Part shown: piece by piece, positions 7,482 through 14,344 of the stretch | Position numbering within the stretch: position 1 is the stretch's first letter | Layout: each line of letters begins with the position of its first letter | Source: UBA5972 sp964588725 | Lineage (GTDB): Bacteria > Pseudomonadota > Alphaproteobacteria > Rhodobacterales > Rhodobacteraceae | NCBI GenBank assembly: GCA_964588725.1 | Contig: CAZPQL010000022.1 | Location: 1 to 39,528, forward strand | DNA length: 39,528 bases | Direction of reading: 5' to 3' | Position numbers and translations under genes: made by a program | The notes under the pieces: model-generated | The model's input: the letters and a program-made list of their open reading frames with translations, nothing else | What the model was told of the DNA's origin: nothing | Database searches by the model: none

Positions 7482-8269
7482 AATTCTGTCCTGAGGTGCC
7501 AGAGATCGGGGAACAATTCGGTGGCCAGCATGCGGCGCAAATAGGACACACCGGCAGTGCCCCCTGTGCCGCGCTTCATGCCTATGATCCGCTCCACCGT
7601 GGTGACGTGATTAAAGCGCCAACGCCGAAAATAGTCTTCAAAATCAACCAGTTTCTCCGCCAGCTCGTAAAGCTCCCAGTGGGTTTGCGGCGCGGTATAA
7701 ACCTGTTTCCACGCGGCGATGATTGCCGGATCGGATTTATGCGTCCCGGACCTGTCGCGCCCCATAACCTGATCGGGCAGCGGCCCGACCCGCCGGTGCA
7801 GAACGTCAAGCGCTGCATCATAAAGACTGGGACGTGCCATTTCCGCTTTTAGCGCACCGACGACGTCCGGGCGATCATCGTGCATGGCGATCAGCGCATC
7901 ATTCCGGTTGCCCACGGTGAATTCGATCAACCGGTACTGATAGGATTGAAACCCCGACGATCCGTCGAGTTGCGCGCGAAATTGCGTATATTCTGACGGC
8001 GTCATGGTGCGCAACACGTCCCATGCGTTGTTCAATTGCTCAAAAATCCGCGCAATCCGCGCCAGCATCTTGAATGCGGTTTGCAGGGTATCAGCCTGCA
8101 GCGCCTCGCGCGCCGCGTTCAACTCGTGCAGCGCCAGCCGCATCCACAATTCCGATGTCTGGTGCTGCACGATGAACAGCATTTCGTCATGGGCATCGGT
8201 GCGCAGATTTTGCGCCGACAGGATCGCGTCCAGCTGCAAATAATCGCCGTAGGTCATGCCCGGGGTCAC
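7478..8269 (-). CDS. kynA: tryptophan 2,3-dioxygenase
   Basis: The product has 263 residues and is a haem-dependent dioxygenase that opens the indole ring of L-tryptophan to N-formylkynurenine. Family features seen are MTYGDYLQLDAILSAQ, FIVQHQTSELWMRLALHE with the distal His, and FNHVTTVERIIGMKRGTGG with a likely haem-ligand His and the substrate-binding loop, then AGVSYLRRM. The start is the GTG at 8269, in a GTGA overlap with the kynureninase stop and nine bases after AGGGG. An ATG at 8257 is the alternative. No dedicated regulator gene is adjacent; the MarR gene of the same operon may control it. Confidence 0.95.
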   Translation of the reverse strand: MTPGMTYGDYLQLDAILSAQNLRTDAHDEMLFIVQHQTSELWMRLALHELNAAREALQADTLQTAFKMLARIARIFEQLNNAWDVLRTMTPSEYTQFRAQLDGSSGFQSYQYRLIEFTVGNRNDALIAMHDDRPDVVGALKAEMARPSLYDAALDVLHRRVGPLPDQVMGRDRSGTHKSDPAIIAAWKQVYTAPQTHWELYELAEKLVDFEDYFRRWRFNHVTTVERIIGMKRGTGGTAGVSYLRRMLATELFPDLWHLRTEL

Positions 8270-9459
8270 GTGACAAGTCCCCTCTTTTTGTATTTTGCGT
8301 TGTCCCACAAAGAATTGCGGATCACGTCGCAGATGATCGCAACCGCAGCCGTGATATCGGCTTCGTCGATATAAAGCGGCGTAATGCCGAACCGCATGAT
8401 ATCGGGCGCGCGGAAATCGCCGATAACGCCACGATCGATGACAGCCTGCATCGCAGCAAAGCCGTTTTCAAAGGCGAATGCCACTTGCGAGCCGCGTTTT
8501 TGCCCGTCACGGGGGCTGACCAACGTCAGGGCGGGGCAGTGTTTTTCGACCCCGGCAATAAACTGACCGGACAGTTCAATTGCGCGCGCGCGCAGGTCGT
8601 TCATGTCCACCAGGTCCCATATGTCCATGGCTTTTTCCAGCGCGCGCAACGCGATAATCGGCGGGGTGCCGATACGCATACGTTCGATTCCCGCACCGGG
8701 GCGGTATTCCAGATCAAAGTCAAACGGCGCTTCGTGCCCCAGCCAGCCCGACAGCGCAGGGCGTACATGATCAATATGGCGCGGCGCCACATAGATGAAC
8801 GCGGGCGCGCCGGGACCACCGTTCAGATATTTATAACTGCACCCCACGGCAAAATCGGCATCGCACCCCGCCAGATCGACGGGAATCGCGCCGGTGGAAT
8901 GCGCCAGATCCCACAGGGTCACAACCCCCCTGGAATGTGCCAGTTTCGTCAGTGCGTTCATGTCGTGCAACCGGCCCGAGCGGTAACCAACCTCGGTCAG
9001 CATCAATACAGCGACGTCATCAGTGATATTTGCCGCGACTGCCGCGGGGTCGACCACGCGCAATTCGTGACCCTGCCCGAGCGACGTCAGCAAGCCCTGC
9101 GCAATATAAAGATCAGACGGAAAATTGCCGTTGTCCGACAGCACCACCTTGCGGCCCGGGTTCAGGTCCAGCGCCGCCGCCAGCGCCTGATAGACTTTCA
9201 GCGACAGCGTGTCGCCCAGGATTACGTGTCCCGGCTTTGCGCCGATAAGCCGGGCAATGCGGTCGCCGAGGTCGGTGGATAACTCCAGCCAGCCGGCCTT
9301 GTTCCAGCCGGTGATCAACTGCGCACCCCATTCGTTGCGCATCATGTTCGATACGTGATCACATGCCGATTTGGGCAGCGGTCCAAGCGAATTGCCATCC
9401 AGATAGATCACGCCATCGGGCAAATGAAACATGGATTTGGTTTTTGCAAAGTCGGTCAT
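8266..9459 (-). CDS. kynU: kynureninase
   Basis: The product has 397 residues and is a PLP-dependent fold-type I enzyme that cleaves L-kynurenine to anthranilate and alanine. Visible motifs are YLDGNSLGPLPKSA near the N-terminus, WDLAHSTGAIPVDLAGCDADFAVGC (PLP contacts), and SYKYLNGGPGAPAF, which carries the Schiff-base lysine. The C-terminal small domain FRAPDIMRFGITPLYI is typical. The gene starts four bases after the CoA ligase and overlaps kynA by GTGA. Its product is the substrate of the upstream ligase gene, so gene order follows metabolic logic. Confidence 0.96.
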   Translation of the reverse strand: MTDFAKTKSMFHLPDGVIYLDGNSLGPLPKSACDHVSNMMRNEWGAQLITGWNKAGWLELSTDLGDRIARLIGAKPGHVILGDTLSLKVYQALAAALDLNPGRKVVLSDNGNFPSDLYIAQGLLTSLGQGHELRVVDPAAVAANITDDVAVLMLTEVGYRSGRLHDMNALTKLAHSRGVVTLWDLAHSTGAIPVDLAGCDADFAVGCSYKYLNGGPGAPAFIYVAPRHIDHVRPALSGWLGHEAPFDFDLEYRPGAGIERMRIGTPPIIALRALEKAMDIWDLVDMNDLRARAIELSGQFIAGVEKHCPALTLVSPRDGQKRGSQVAFAFENGFAAMQAVIDRGVIGDFRAPDIMRFGITPLYIDEADITAAVAIICDVIRNSLWDNAKYKKRGLVT

Positions 9460-9463
9460 AGGT

Positions 9464-11086
9464 TTACGGACTTTCTTTCAGTCGGAAACGCTGAATTTTT
9501 CCGGTCTGGGTTTTGGGCAGCGCGTCGATGAACACGACAGAGCGCGGGTATTTATAGGGGGCAATCACCGCTTTGACGTGATCCTGCAGGCTTTTGACCG
9601 TCGTCGCGTCGGCATTGGCACCCTGGCGCAAAACCACATGCGCCTGAACCAGTTGGCCGCGCGCCGCGTCCGGCACGCCAACCACGCCGCATTCCACCAC
9701 GTCGGCGTGCGACAGCAGTGCCGCCTCGACCTCGGGTCCGGCGATATTGTAGCCTGACGAAATGATCATATCGTCGTTGCGGGCGGCAAAATGGAAATAC
9801 CCGTCAGAATCGCGTACAAACGTGTCACCGGTGATGTTCCAGCCACCACGCACATAGTCGCCCTGCCGCGCGTCGTTGAGATACCGGCACCCCGTGGGAC
9901 CACGCACCGCCAGTCGCCCGGGTTCGCCGTCGGGCATCGTGTTCATGTCGTCATCGACCACCTTGGCCTCGTAGCCCGTGACCGGACGTCCGGTGCAGGC
10001 GCTTTGACTGTCTTCAAAGCGGTTTGAAATGAATATATGCAGCATTTCGGTGGCACCGATACCATCCAGCATCGGTTTGCCGGTCTTTTGCAGCCAGTCG
10101 TCATAAACCGGCGCGGGCAGGGTTTCGCCGGCTGACACGGCACAGCGCAATGTTGAAAGGTCGGCACCCTTGTCCATTGCCTGCATCATGGCGCGGTACG
10201 CGGTGGGTGCCGTGAAACAAACCGTGGCCTTATAGGTCTCGATAATTTCGATCATATTGGCGGGGGACGCGGTTTCCAGCAGGGTTGCCGTTGCCCCGAA
10301 ACGCAGCGGAAACACCGCCAACCCGCCAAGACCAAACGTAAAGGCCAAGGGCGGCGAACCGACAAAAACATCGTCGGGTGTGACCCCCAGAACCTCTGCC
10401 GCGTAGCCATCCGCGATGATCAACAGGTCGCGGTGAAAATGCATGGTGGCCTTGGGCTTACCGGTCGTGCCCGATGTAAAACCCAGCAGCGCCACGTCGT
10501 CACGCCCCGTGCGCACGGCGTCAAACCTTACCGGTTTGGCCAGCGCCACACGGTCGAGTTCGGCGTCGTGATTGGCGGTGCCATCAAAGCTGATGATCGT
10601 CTTGAGAAACGCTGAATCTTTGCCACAGGCGACAATTTCGTCCATCATTCGGTGATCACAAAGCGCAAATTTCACTTCAGCGATATCGACGATCTGGCTA
10701 AGCTCTCCGGCGCGCAAAAGTGGCATAGTATTAATGACCACGGCACCAGCCTTAGTGGCTGCCAACCAACATGCCACCAGAGCTGGATTATTAGCCGAGC
10801 GGATAAGTACGCGATTACCCGGTTTTACGCCGTAATCCTCGACCAATGCATGAGCTAATCGGTTGGTCCAGTCAGCCAGTTCTTTGTAGGTTCTTAAGCG
10901 TCCGTTTCCGATCAGAGCGGTGTGATCACCAAAACCTTTGTCAACCATCGCGTCGGTCAGTGCCACGCCGACGTTCAGATATTCCGGATAGGGGAAATCC
11001 TCCAGTAAATAGGCAGGTTGCTGGTCGCTGGGCGGCAGATTATCACGCGCGAAGGTATCAACATGAGCACTTGGACCTAACATCAT
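9464..11086 (-). CDS. abmG: 2-aminobenzoate-CoA ligase (benzoate-CoA ligase family)
   Basis: The product is a 540-residue ANL-superfamily AMP-forming enzyme. It has the P-loop-like FTSGTTGKPKATMHFHRD, the A5 motif DGIGATEMLHIFIS, GDTFVRDSDGYFHFAARNDDMIISSGYNIAGPEVE, and the C-terminal catalytic lysine in PKTQTGKIQRFRL. The GATEMLHIFISNR signature is characteristic of aryl-CoA ligases of the benzoate/2-aminobenzoate group. With kynureninase next to it and the 2-aminobenzoyl-CoA monooxygenase in the same operon, anthranilate is the best substrate. The start ATG (11086, or the adjacent ATG at 11083) overlaps the acyl-CoA dehydrogenase stop and follows a perfect AGGAGG. Confidence 0.9.
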   Translation of the reverse strand: MMLGPSAHVDTFARDNLPPSDQQPAYLLEDFPYPEYLNVGVALTDAMVDKGFGDHTALIGNGRLRTYKELADWTNRLAHALVEDYGVKPGNRVLIRSANNPALVACWLAATKAGAVVINTMPLLRAGELSQIVDIAEVKFALCDHRMMDEIVACGKDSAFLKTIISFDGTANHDAELDRVALAKPVRFDAVRTGRDDVALLGFTSGTTGKPKATMHFHRDLLIIADGYAAEVLGVTPDDVFVGSPPLAFTFGLGGLAVFPLRFGATATLLETASPANMIEIIETYKATVCFTAPTAYRAMMQAMDKGADLSTLRCAVSAGETLPAPVYDDWLQKTGKPMLDGIGATEMLHIFISNRFEDSQSACTGRPVTGYEAKVVDDDMNTMPDGEPGRLAVRGPTGCRYLNDARQGDYVRGGWNITGDTFVRDSDGYFHFAARNDDMIISSGYNIAGPEVEAALLSHADVVECGVVGVPDAARGQLVQAHVVLRQGANADATTVKSLQDHVKAVIAPYKYPRSVVFIDALPKTQTGKIQRFRLKESP

Positions 11087-12219
11087 GATTTTCCTCCTAA
11101 AACCTGATTTGAAATTACTACCTTTTGCACGTCAGACGCGCCTTCATAAATTCGCAGCGCCCTGATTTCACGGTACAGGCTTTCCATGATTGCCCCCTGC
11201 CGCACCCCGTCACCACCATGAATCTGCACAGCTTTGTCGATCACGGTCTGCGCGTGATCGGTGGCAAACAGCTTGGCCATCGCTGCTTCGCGCGTCACAC
11301 GCGGCGCACCCGTGTCTTTGGTCCACGCCGCGCGGTAAACCAACAGCGCGCTTGCATCGACGTCAAGCGCCATCTCGGCAATATGACCCTGAACCATCTG
11401 CAAATCAGCCATCGGGGCGCCAAACAGTTCGCGGGATGTAACGCGCGATACGGTCTCATGCAACGCGCGGCGCGCGAACCCCAGCGCCGCAGCGCCCACC
11501 GTCGAACGAAAGACATCAAGGACTGACATGGCAATCTTAAAGCCATCGCCTTCAGCCCCAATCCTCGCCGTTGCGGGCAGGCGTATATCGTTAAACCTGA
11601 TCCGCGCCAACGGGTGCGGGGCAATGGTTTCCAGCCGCTCGGCTATTTCAAATCCTTCTGTGTCTGCAGGCAACAAAAACGCCGACAACCCGCGCGCACC
11701 ACTTTCCCCGGTCCGGGCAAAAATCACATAAATATCGGCGATCCCGCCATTGGAAATCCACGTCTTTTCACCTTTGATCAAATACTCAGTGCCACCTGAC
11801 AGCACCGCACTGGTGGTGATATTGGCCACGTCGGACCCCGACGCCGGTTCGGTCAGGGCAAAAGCCGAAATTGCCATGCCCGCGCGGGTTTTATCCAGCC
11901 ATTGCTTGTGCCAATCCGTGCCAAACAGGCTGACAGCCCCCATGCCCAGTCCCTGCATGGCAAAGGAAAAATCGGCTAACCCGTCGTGGCGCGCCAGCGT
12001 TTCGCGGATCAGGCACAAGCTGCGCACGTCCAGATTTTCACCGCCCGCGTAACGCAGGAAACCGGCGTCACCCAATGTAGTCACCAGCTTCACGCAGGCG
12101 GCGTCAACATCGCTGTGATCAACCGGCAGGTTGGCTTCGCACCAGATTTCCAGCGCTGCCGCCAATTCGCGGTGGCGGTCTTCAAAAAACGGCCAGCTCA
12201 GAAAGGATGTGTCAGCCAT
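11083..12219 (-). CDS. acyl-CoA dehydrogenase family protein
   Basis: The product has 378 residues and is an FAD enzyme with the usual three parts: N-terminal helices, a middle beta domain (FALTEPASGSDVANITTSA, GEKTWISNGGIADIYVIFART) and a C-terminal helical domain (QIHGGDGV). The catalytic Glu is likely that of RIYEGASDVQK near the end. In this operon it probably desaturates an alicyclic or ring-opened CoA thioester derived from anthraniloyl-CoA (inference). I start at ATG 12219 (MADTSFLSWPFFED). A longer frame to 12267 is read through a repeat element and gives a non-family leader. Its ribosome binding site lies inside the repeat arm at 12221-12262. Confidence 0.9.
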   Translation of the reverse strand: MADTSFLSWPFFEDRHRELAAALEIWCEANLPVDHSDVDAACVKLVTTLGDAGFLRYAGGENLDVRSLCLIRETLARHDGLADFSFAMQGLGMGAVSLFGTDWHKQWLDKTRAGMAISAFALTEPASGSDVANITTSAVLSGGTEYLIKGEKTWISNGGIADIYVIFARTGESGARGLSAFLLPADTEGFEIAERLETIAPHPLARIRFNDIRLPATARIGAEGDGFKIAMSVLDVFRSTVGAAALGFARRALHETVSRVTSRELFGAPMADLQMVQGHIAEMALDVDASALLVYRAAWTKDTGAPRVTREAAMAKLFATDHAQTVIDKAVQIHGGDGVRQGAIMESLYREIRALRIYEGASDVQKVVISNQVLGGKS

Positions 12220-12220
12220 G

Positions 12221-12324
12221 ACGGCTCCCTCTCCCCGGCCCTCTCCTAAGGGAGAGCGGGCGCACAATCGCCGACCCCATCGCCGCCTCTCCCTTTAGAA
12301 GAGGGTCGGGGAAAGGGGGAAGTC
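12221..12324. repeat. imperfect inverted repeat (REP-like) inside the catabolic operon
   Basis: The arms at 12221-12262 and 12281-12324 are reverse complements with a few mismatches. They are built from a CTCTCCC/GAGAGGG core and a CCGGGG/CCCCGG block, with a short spacer. Each arm also contains its own small hairpin (CTCTCC TAA GGAGAG). It is non-coding, fills the only sizeable gap of the ten-gene operon, and includes the GAGGGAG Shine-Dalgarno of the downstream acyl-CoA dehydrogenase gene. Similar GGGAGAGGG-rich palindromes are scattered in many proteobacterial genomes. Confidence 0.8.
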
Positions 12325-12336
12325 CATGTCGCATCG

Positions 12337-13149
12337 TCAATTCCCCTCAAACTTTGGCTTATCTTTGGCCACAAACGCCTTATATGCCCGCACGAAGTCT
12401 TCGGTTTGCATGCAAATCGCCTGTGCTTGCGCCTCGGCCTCGATCGCCTGATCGGGGGTCATGTTCCATTCGTGGTTCAATTGGGTTTTGGTGATACCGT
12501 TGGCAAATGTCGGCCCCGACGCGATCCGCTGCGCCAGTTTCAGCGCGGCGTCCTGAAGTTCTAAAGCGCTGTGAAGCGCGTTGTAAAATCCCCACGCCAA
12601 ACCCTCGTCGCCCGACATGCTGCGCCCGAGATATAACAATTCTGCGGCGCGCCCCTGACCGATAATCCTTGGCAGTATGGCGCAGGCCCCCATGTCGCAC
12701 CCCGCCAGCCCGACCCGGTTGAACAGGAAAGCACATTTGGATCCGGGTGTGGCAAGCCGCAAATCGCTCGCCATAGCAATGATCGCACCGGCCCCCACCG
12801 CCACACCGTCGACAGCCGAAATGATTGGCTTGCCGCATCCCAACATCGCGCGCACCAGATCGCCGGCCATGCGGGTAAACGCCAGCAAGTCTTTCATATC
12901 CATTTCGACCAGCGGCCCGATTATCTCGTGCACATCGCCGCCCGAACAGAAATTGCCGCCGTTGGGCATGAATACCACGGCGTGCACATCGTCGGCGTAA
13001 ACCAGATCGCGAAACATGTCGCGCAGTTCGGCGTAGCTTGCGAACGTCAGTGGGTTCTTGCGCGCCGGATTGTTCAACTGAATCACCGCAACGTCGCCTA
13101 TCATGCGCCACAAAAAATGGGTCGGTTGCAGATTTTTCATCGCGCTCAT
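12337..13149 (-). CDS. enoyl-CoA hydratase/isomerase family protein
   Basis: The product is a 270-residue crotonase-fold protein. It has the oxyanion-hole motif NFCSGGDVHEI and the second motif AVDGVAVGAGAIIAMASDLRLATPGSKCAFLFNRVGLAGCDMGA, with Asp/Glu variations from the mitochondrial hydratase pattern that leave the exact reaction open. It probably hydrates or opens the alicyclic CoA intermediate after ring reduction; similar genes occur with 2-aminobenzoyl-CoA monooxygenase in known clusters. The ATG at 13149 overlaps the MarR stop as TGATG; a TTG at 13152 is less likely and an internal ATG at 13140 is possible. Confidence 0.88.
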   Translation of the reverse strand: MSAMKNLQPTHFLWRMIGDVAVIQLNNPARKNPLTFASYAELRDMFRDLVYADDVHAVVFMPNGGNFCSGGDVHEIIGPLVEMDMKDLLAFTRMAGDLVRAMLGCGKPIISAVDGVAVGAGAIIAMASDLRLATPGSKCAFLFNRVGLAGCDMGACAILPRIIGQGRAAELLYLGRSMSGDEGLAWGFYNALHSALELQDAALKLAQRIASGPTFANGITKTQLNHEWNMTPDQAIEAEAQAQAICMQTEDFVRAYKAFVAKDKPKFEGN

Positions 13150-13583
13150 CAACTTAGCTCCCGTATTTGCGCCAACAGCGCAGAGGCGGCGTCCATTTCA
13201 CGCGCATCAAGATCTTGAAACAGCGTCGCGATCCAGCCTTCGTGCTCCTGTGCCATATGACCAAATTGCTGTCGGCCGCGGTCAGTCAGACGCACCAACG
13301 TAGCGCGGCGGTCGCCTTTGATGGCCACCCGTTCGATCAGCCTGTCCGCCACCAGCCGGTCAACGATCCCCGTGACATTGCCGTTGGACACCATCAGCTG
13401 GCTGGAGAGTTCCGACATTTTCAGCCCTTCGCCCGATTTATACAATATCGCCAGCACGTCAAAACGGGGCAGGGTGGTGGCAAAGTCGCGTCGCAGATTG
13501 GCGCGCACTTCGTTTTCGACGTGTTTGGTCGCCTTGAGCATTTGTAACCACAGCCGCAATTTCTGTTTTGAACGCGCCGTCAT
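13149..13583 (-). CDS. MarR family transcriptional regulator
   Basis: The product has 144 residues with a winged helix-turn-helix: LPRFDVLAILYKSGEGLKMSELSSQLMVSNGNVTGIVDRL, then the wing RVAIKGDRRATLVRLTDRG, flanked by dimerisation helices. MarR proteins usually repress nearby catabolic genes until an aromatic acid or its CoA ester binds. The gene is embedded in the operon, overlapping SDR and enoyl-CoA hydratase genes by single-base TGATG junctions, so it should be co-expressed and autoregulate it. A palindrome at 16703-16718 ahead of the operon is a candidate operator. Ligand (perhaps 2-aminobenzoyl-CoA) is inferred. Confidence 0.92.
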   Translation of the reverse strand: MTARSKQKLRLWLQMLKATKHVENEVRANLRRDFATTLPRFDVLAILYKSGEGLKMSELSSQLMVSNGNVTGIVDRLVADRLIERVAIKGDRRATLVRLTDRGRQQFGHMAQEHEGWIATLFQDLDAREMDAASALLAQIRELS

Positions 13584-14344
13584 CAGACCTGTCCGCCGGC
13601 GATTTCAATGGTCTGGCCGTTGATCGAACCCGACGCGGGCCCGCACAGCCACAGCGCGGCGGCGGCCACCTCGTCCACCTCTACCAGACGCGCATGGCGG
13701 TTTTCTGTGCTCATTGCAGCCTCGGCCTGCGATTCGGACAGCCCGCTGCGTTGCATGATCAGTTTGGTGTTGCGCGCCACAATTGGCGTTCTCACGTAGC
13801 CCGGACAAATGGCGTTGGCAGTGATGCTTTTGCCCATGTATTCCTCGGATAAAACCCGCGTCAGCCCAATCACCCCGTGTTTGCTGGCGGAATAGGCCGC
13901 ACCGTATTTCAGCCCTTTCAACCCGGCGATCGAGGCTATCGTGATGATCCGTCCCCATCCGTTGTCCAGCATCCCGGGGATAACTTCGCGGCAGGTCAGA
14001 AACGCGCCGTCCAGATTTGTGGTCAGAATTTTGCGCCAGAAATCCAGCGGGGTCTTGGCAAATGGCGACGTTTCGGCGATCCCCGCGTTGGCGATGTGGA
14101 TGTCGATGTTGCCGCGTGTCCTGATCGCAGCGGCGGTCCCTTCCACGACGCTGGACTCATCTGACACGTCCATCACCAACGGATGGATATCACCCCCTTT
14201 GGCGCAGATTTCTTCCAGCGCCGCCATGCGTCGCCCCGTGATTGTCACCGAGGCGCCCGCGCCCGCCAGTGCCAGTGCGATTGCGGCGCCGATTCCACTG
14301 CCACCACCGGTGATCAGCGCATGTTTTCCGGCCAGTGAAGTCAT
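13583..14344 (-). CDS. short-chain dehydrogenase/reductase
   Basis: The product is a 253-residue classical SDR. It has the cofactor motif TGGGSGIG (residues 11-18), NAG of IHIANAGIAE, catalytic Ser in IASIAGLKGLKYGAAYSASKHG with the YxxxK Tyr and Lys, and a C-terminal GQTIEIAGGQV. It resembles 3-hydroxyacyl-CoA/acetoacetyl-CoA-type dehydrogenases. In this operon it likely oxidises or reduces a hydroxyl/keto group of the alicyclic CoA intermediate. It overlaps the monooxygenase gene by ATGA and the MarR gene by one base. Confidence 0.92.
   Translation of the reverse strand: MTSLAGKHALITGGGSGIGAAIALALAGAGASVTITGRRMAALEEICAKGGDIHPLVMDVSDESSVVEGTAAAIRTRGNIDIHIANAGIAETSPFAKTPLDFWRKILTTNLDGAFLTCREVIPGMLDNGWGRIITIASIAGLKGLKYGAAYSASKHGVIGLTRVLSEEYMGKSITANAICPGYVRTPIVARNTKLIMQRSGLSESQAEAAMSTENRHARLVEVDEVAAAALWLCGPASGSINGQTIEIAGGQV

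Noticed and set aside
12220..12267. Extended N-terminus of the acyl-CoA dehydrogenase
   Set aside because: The added residues are read from the inverted-repeat arm; family sequence starts at the ATG at 12219.
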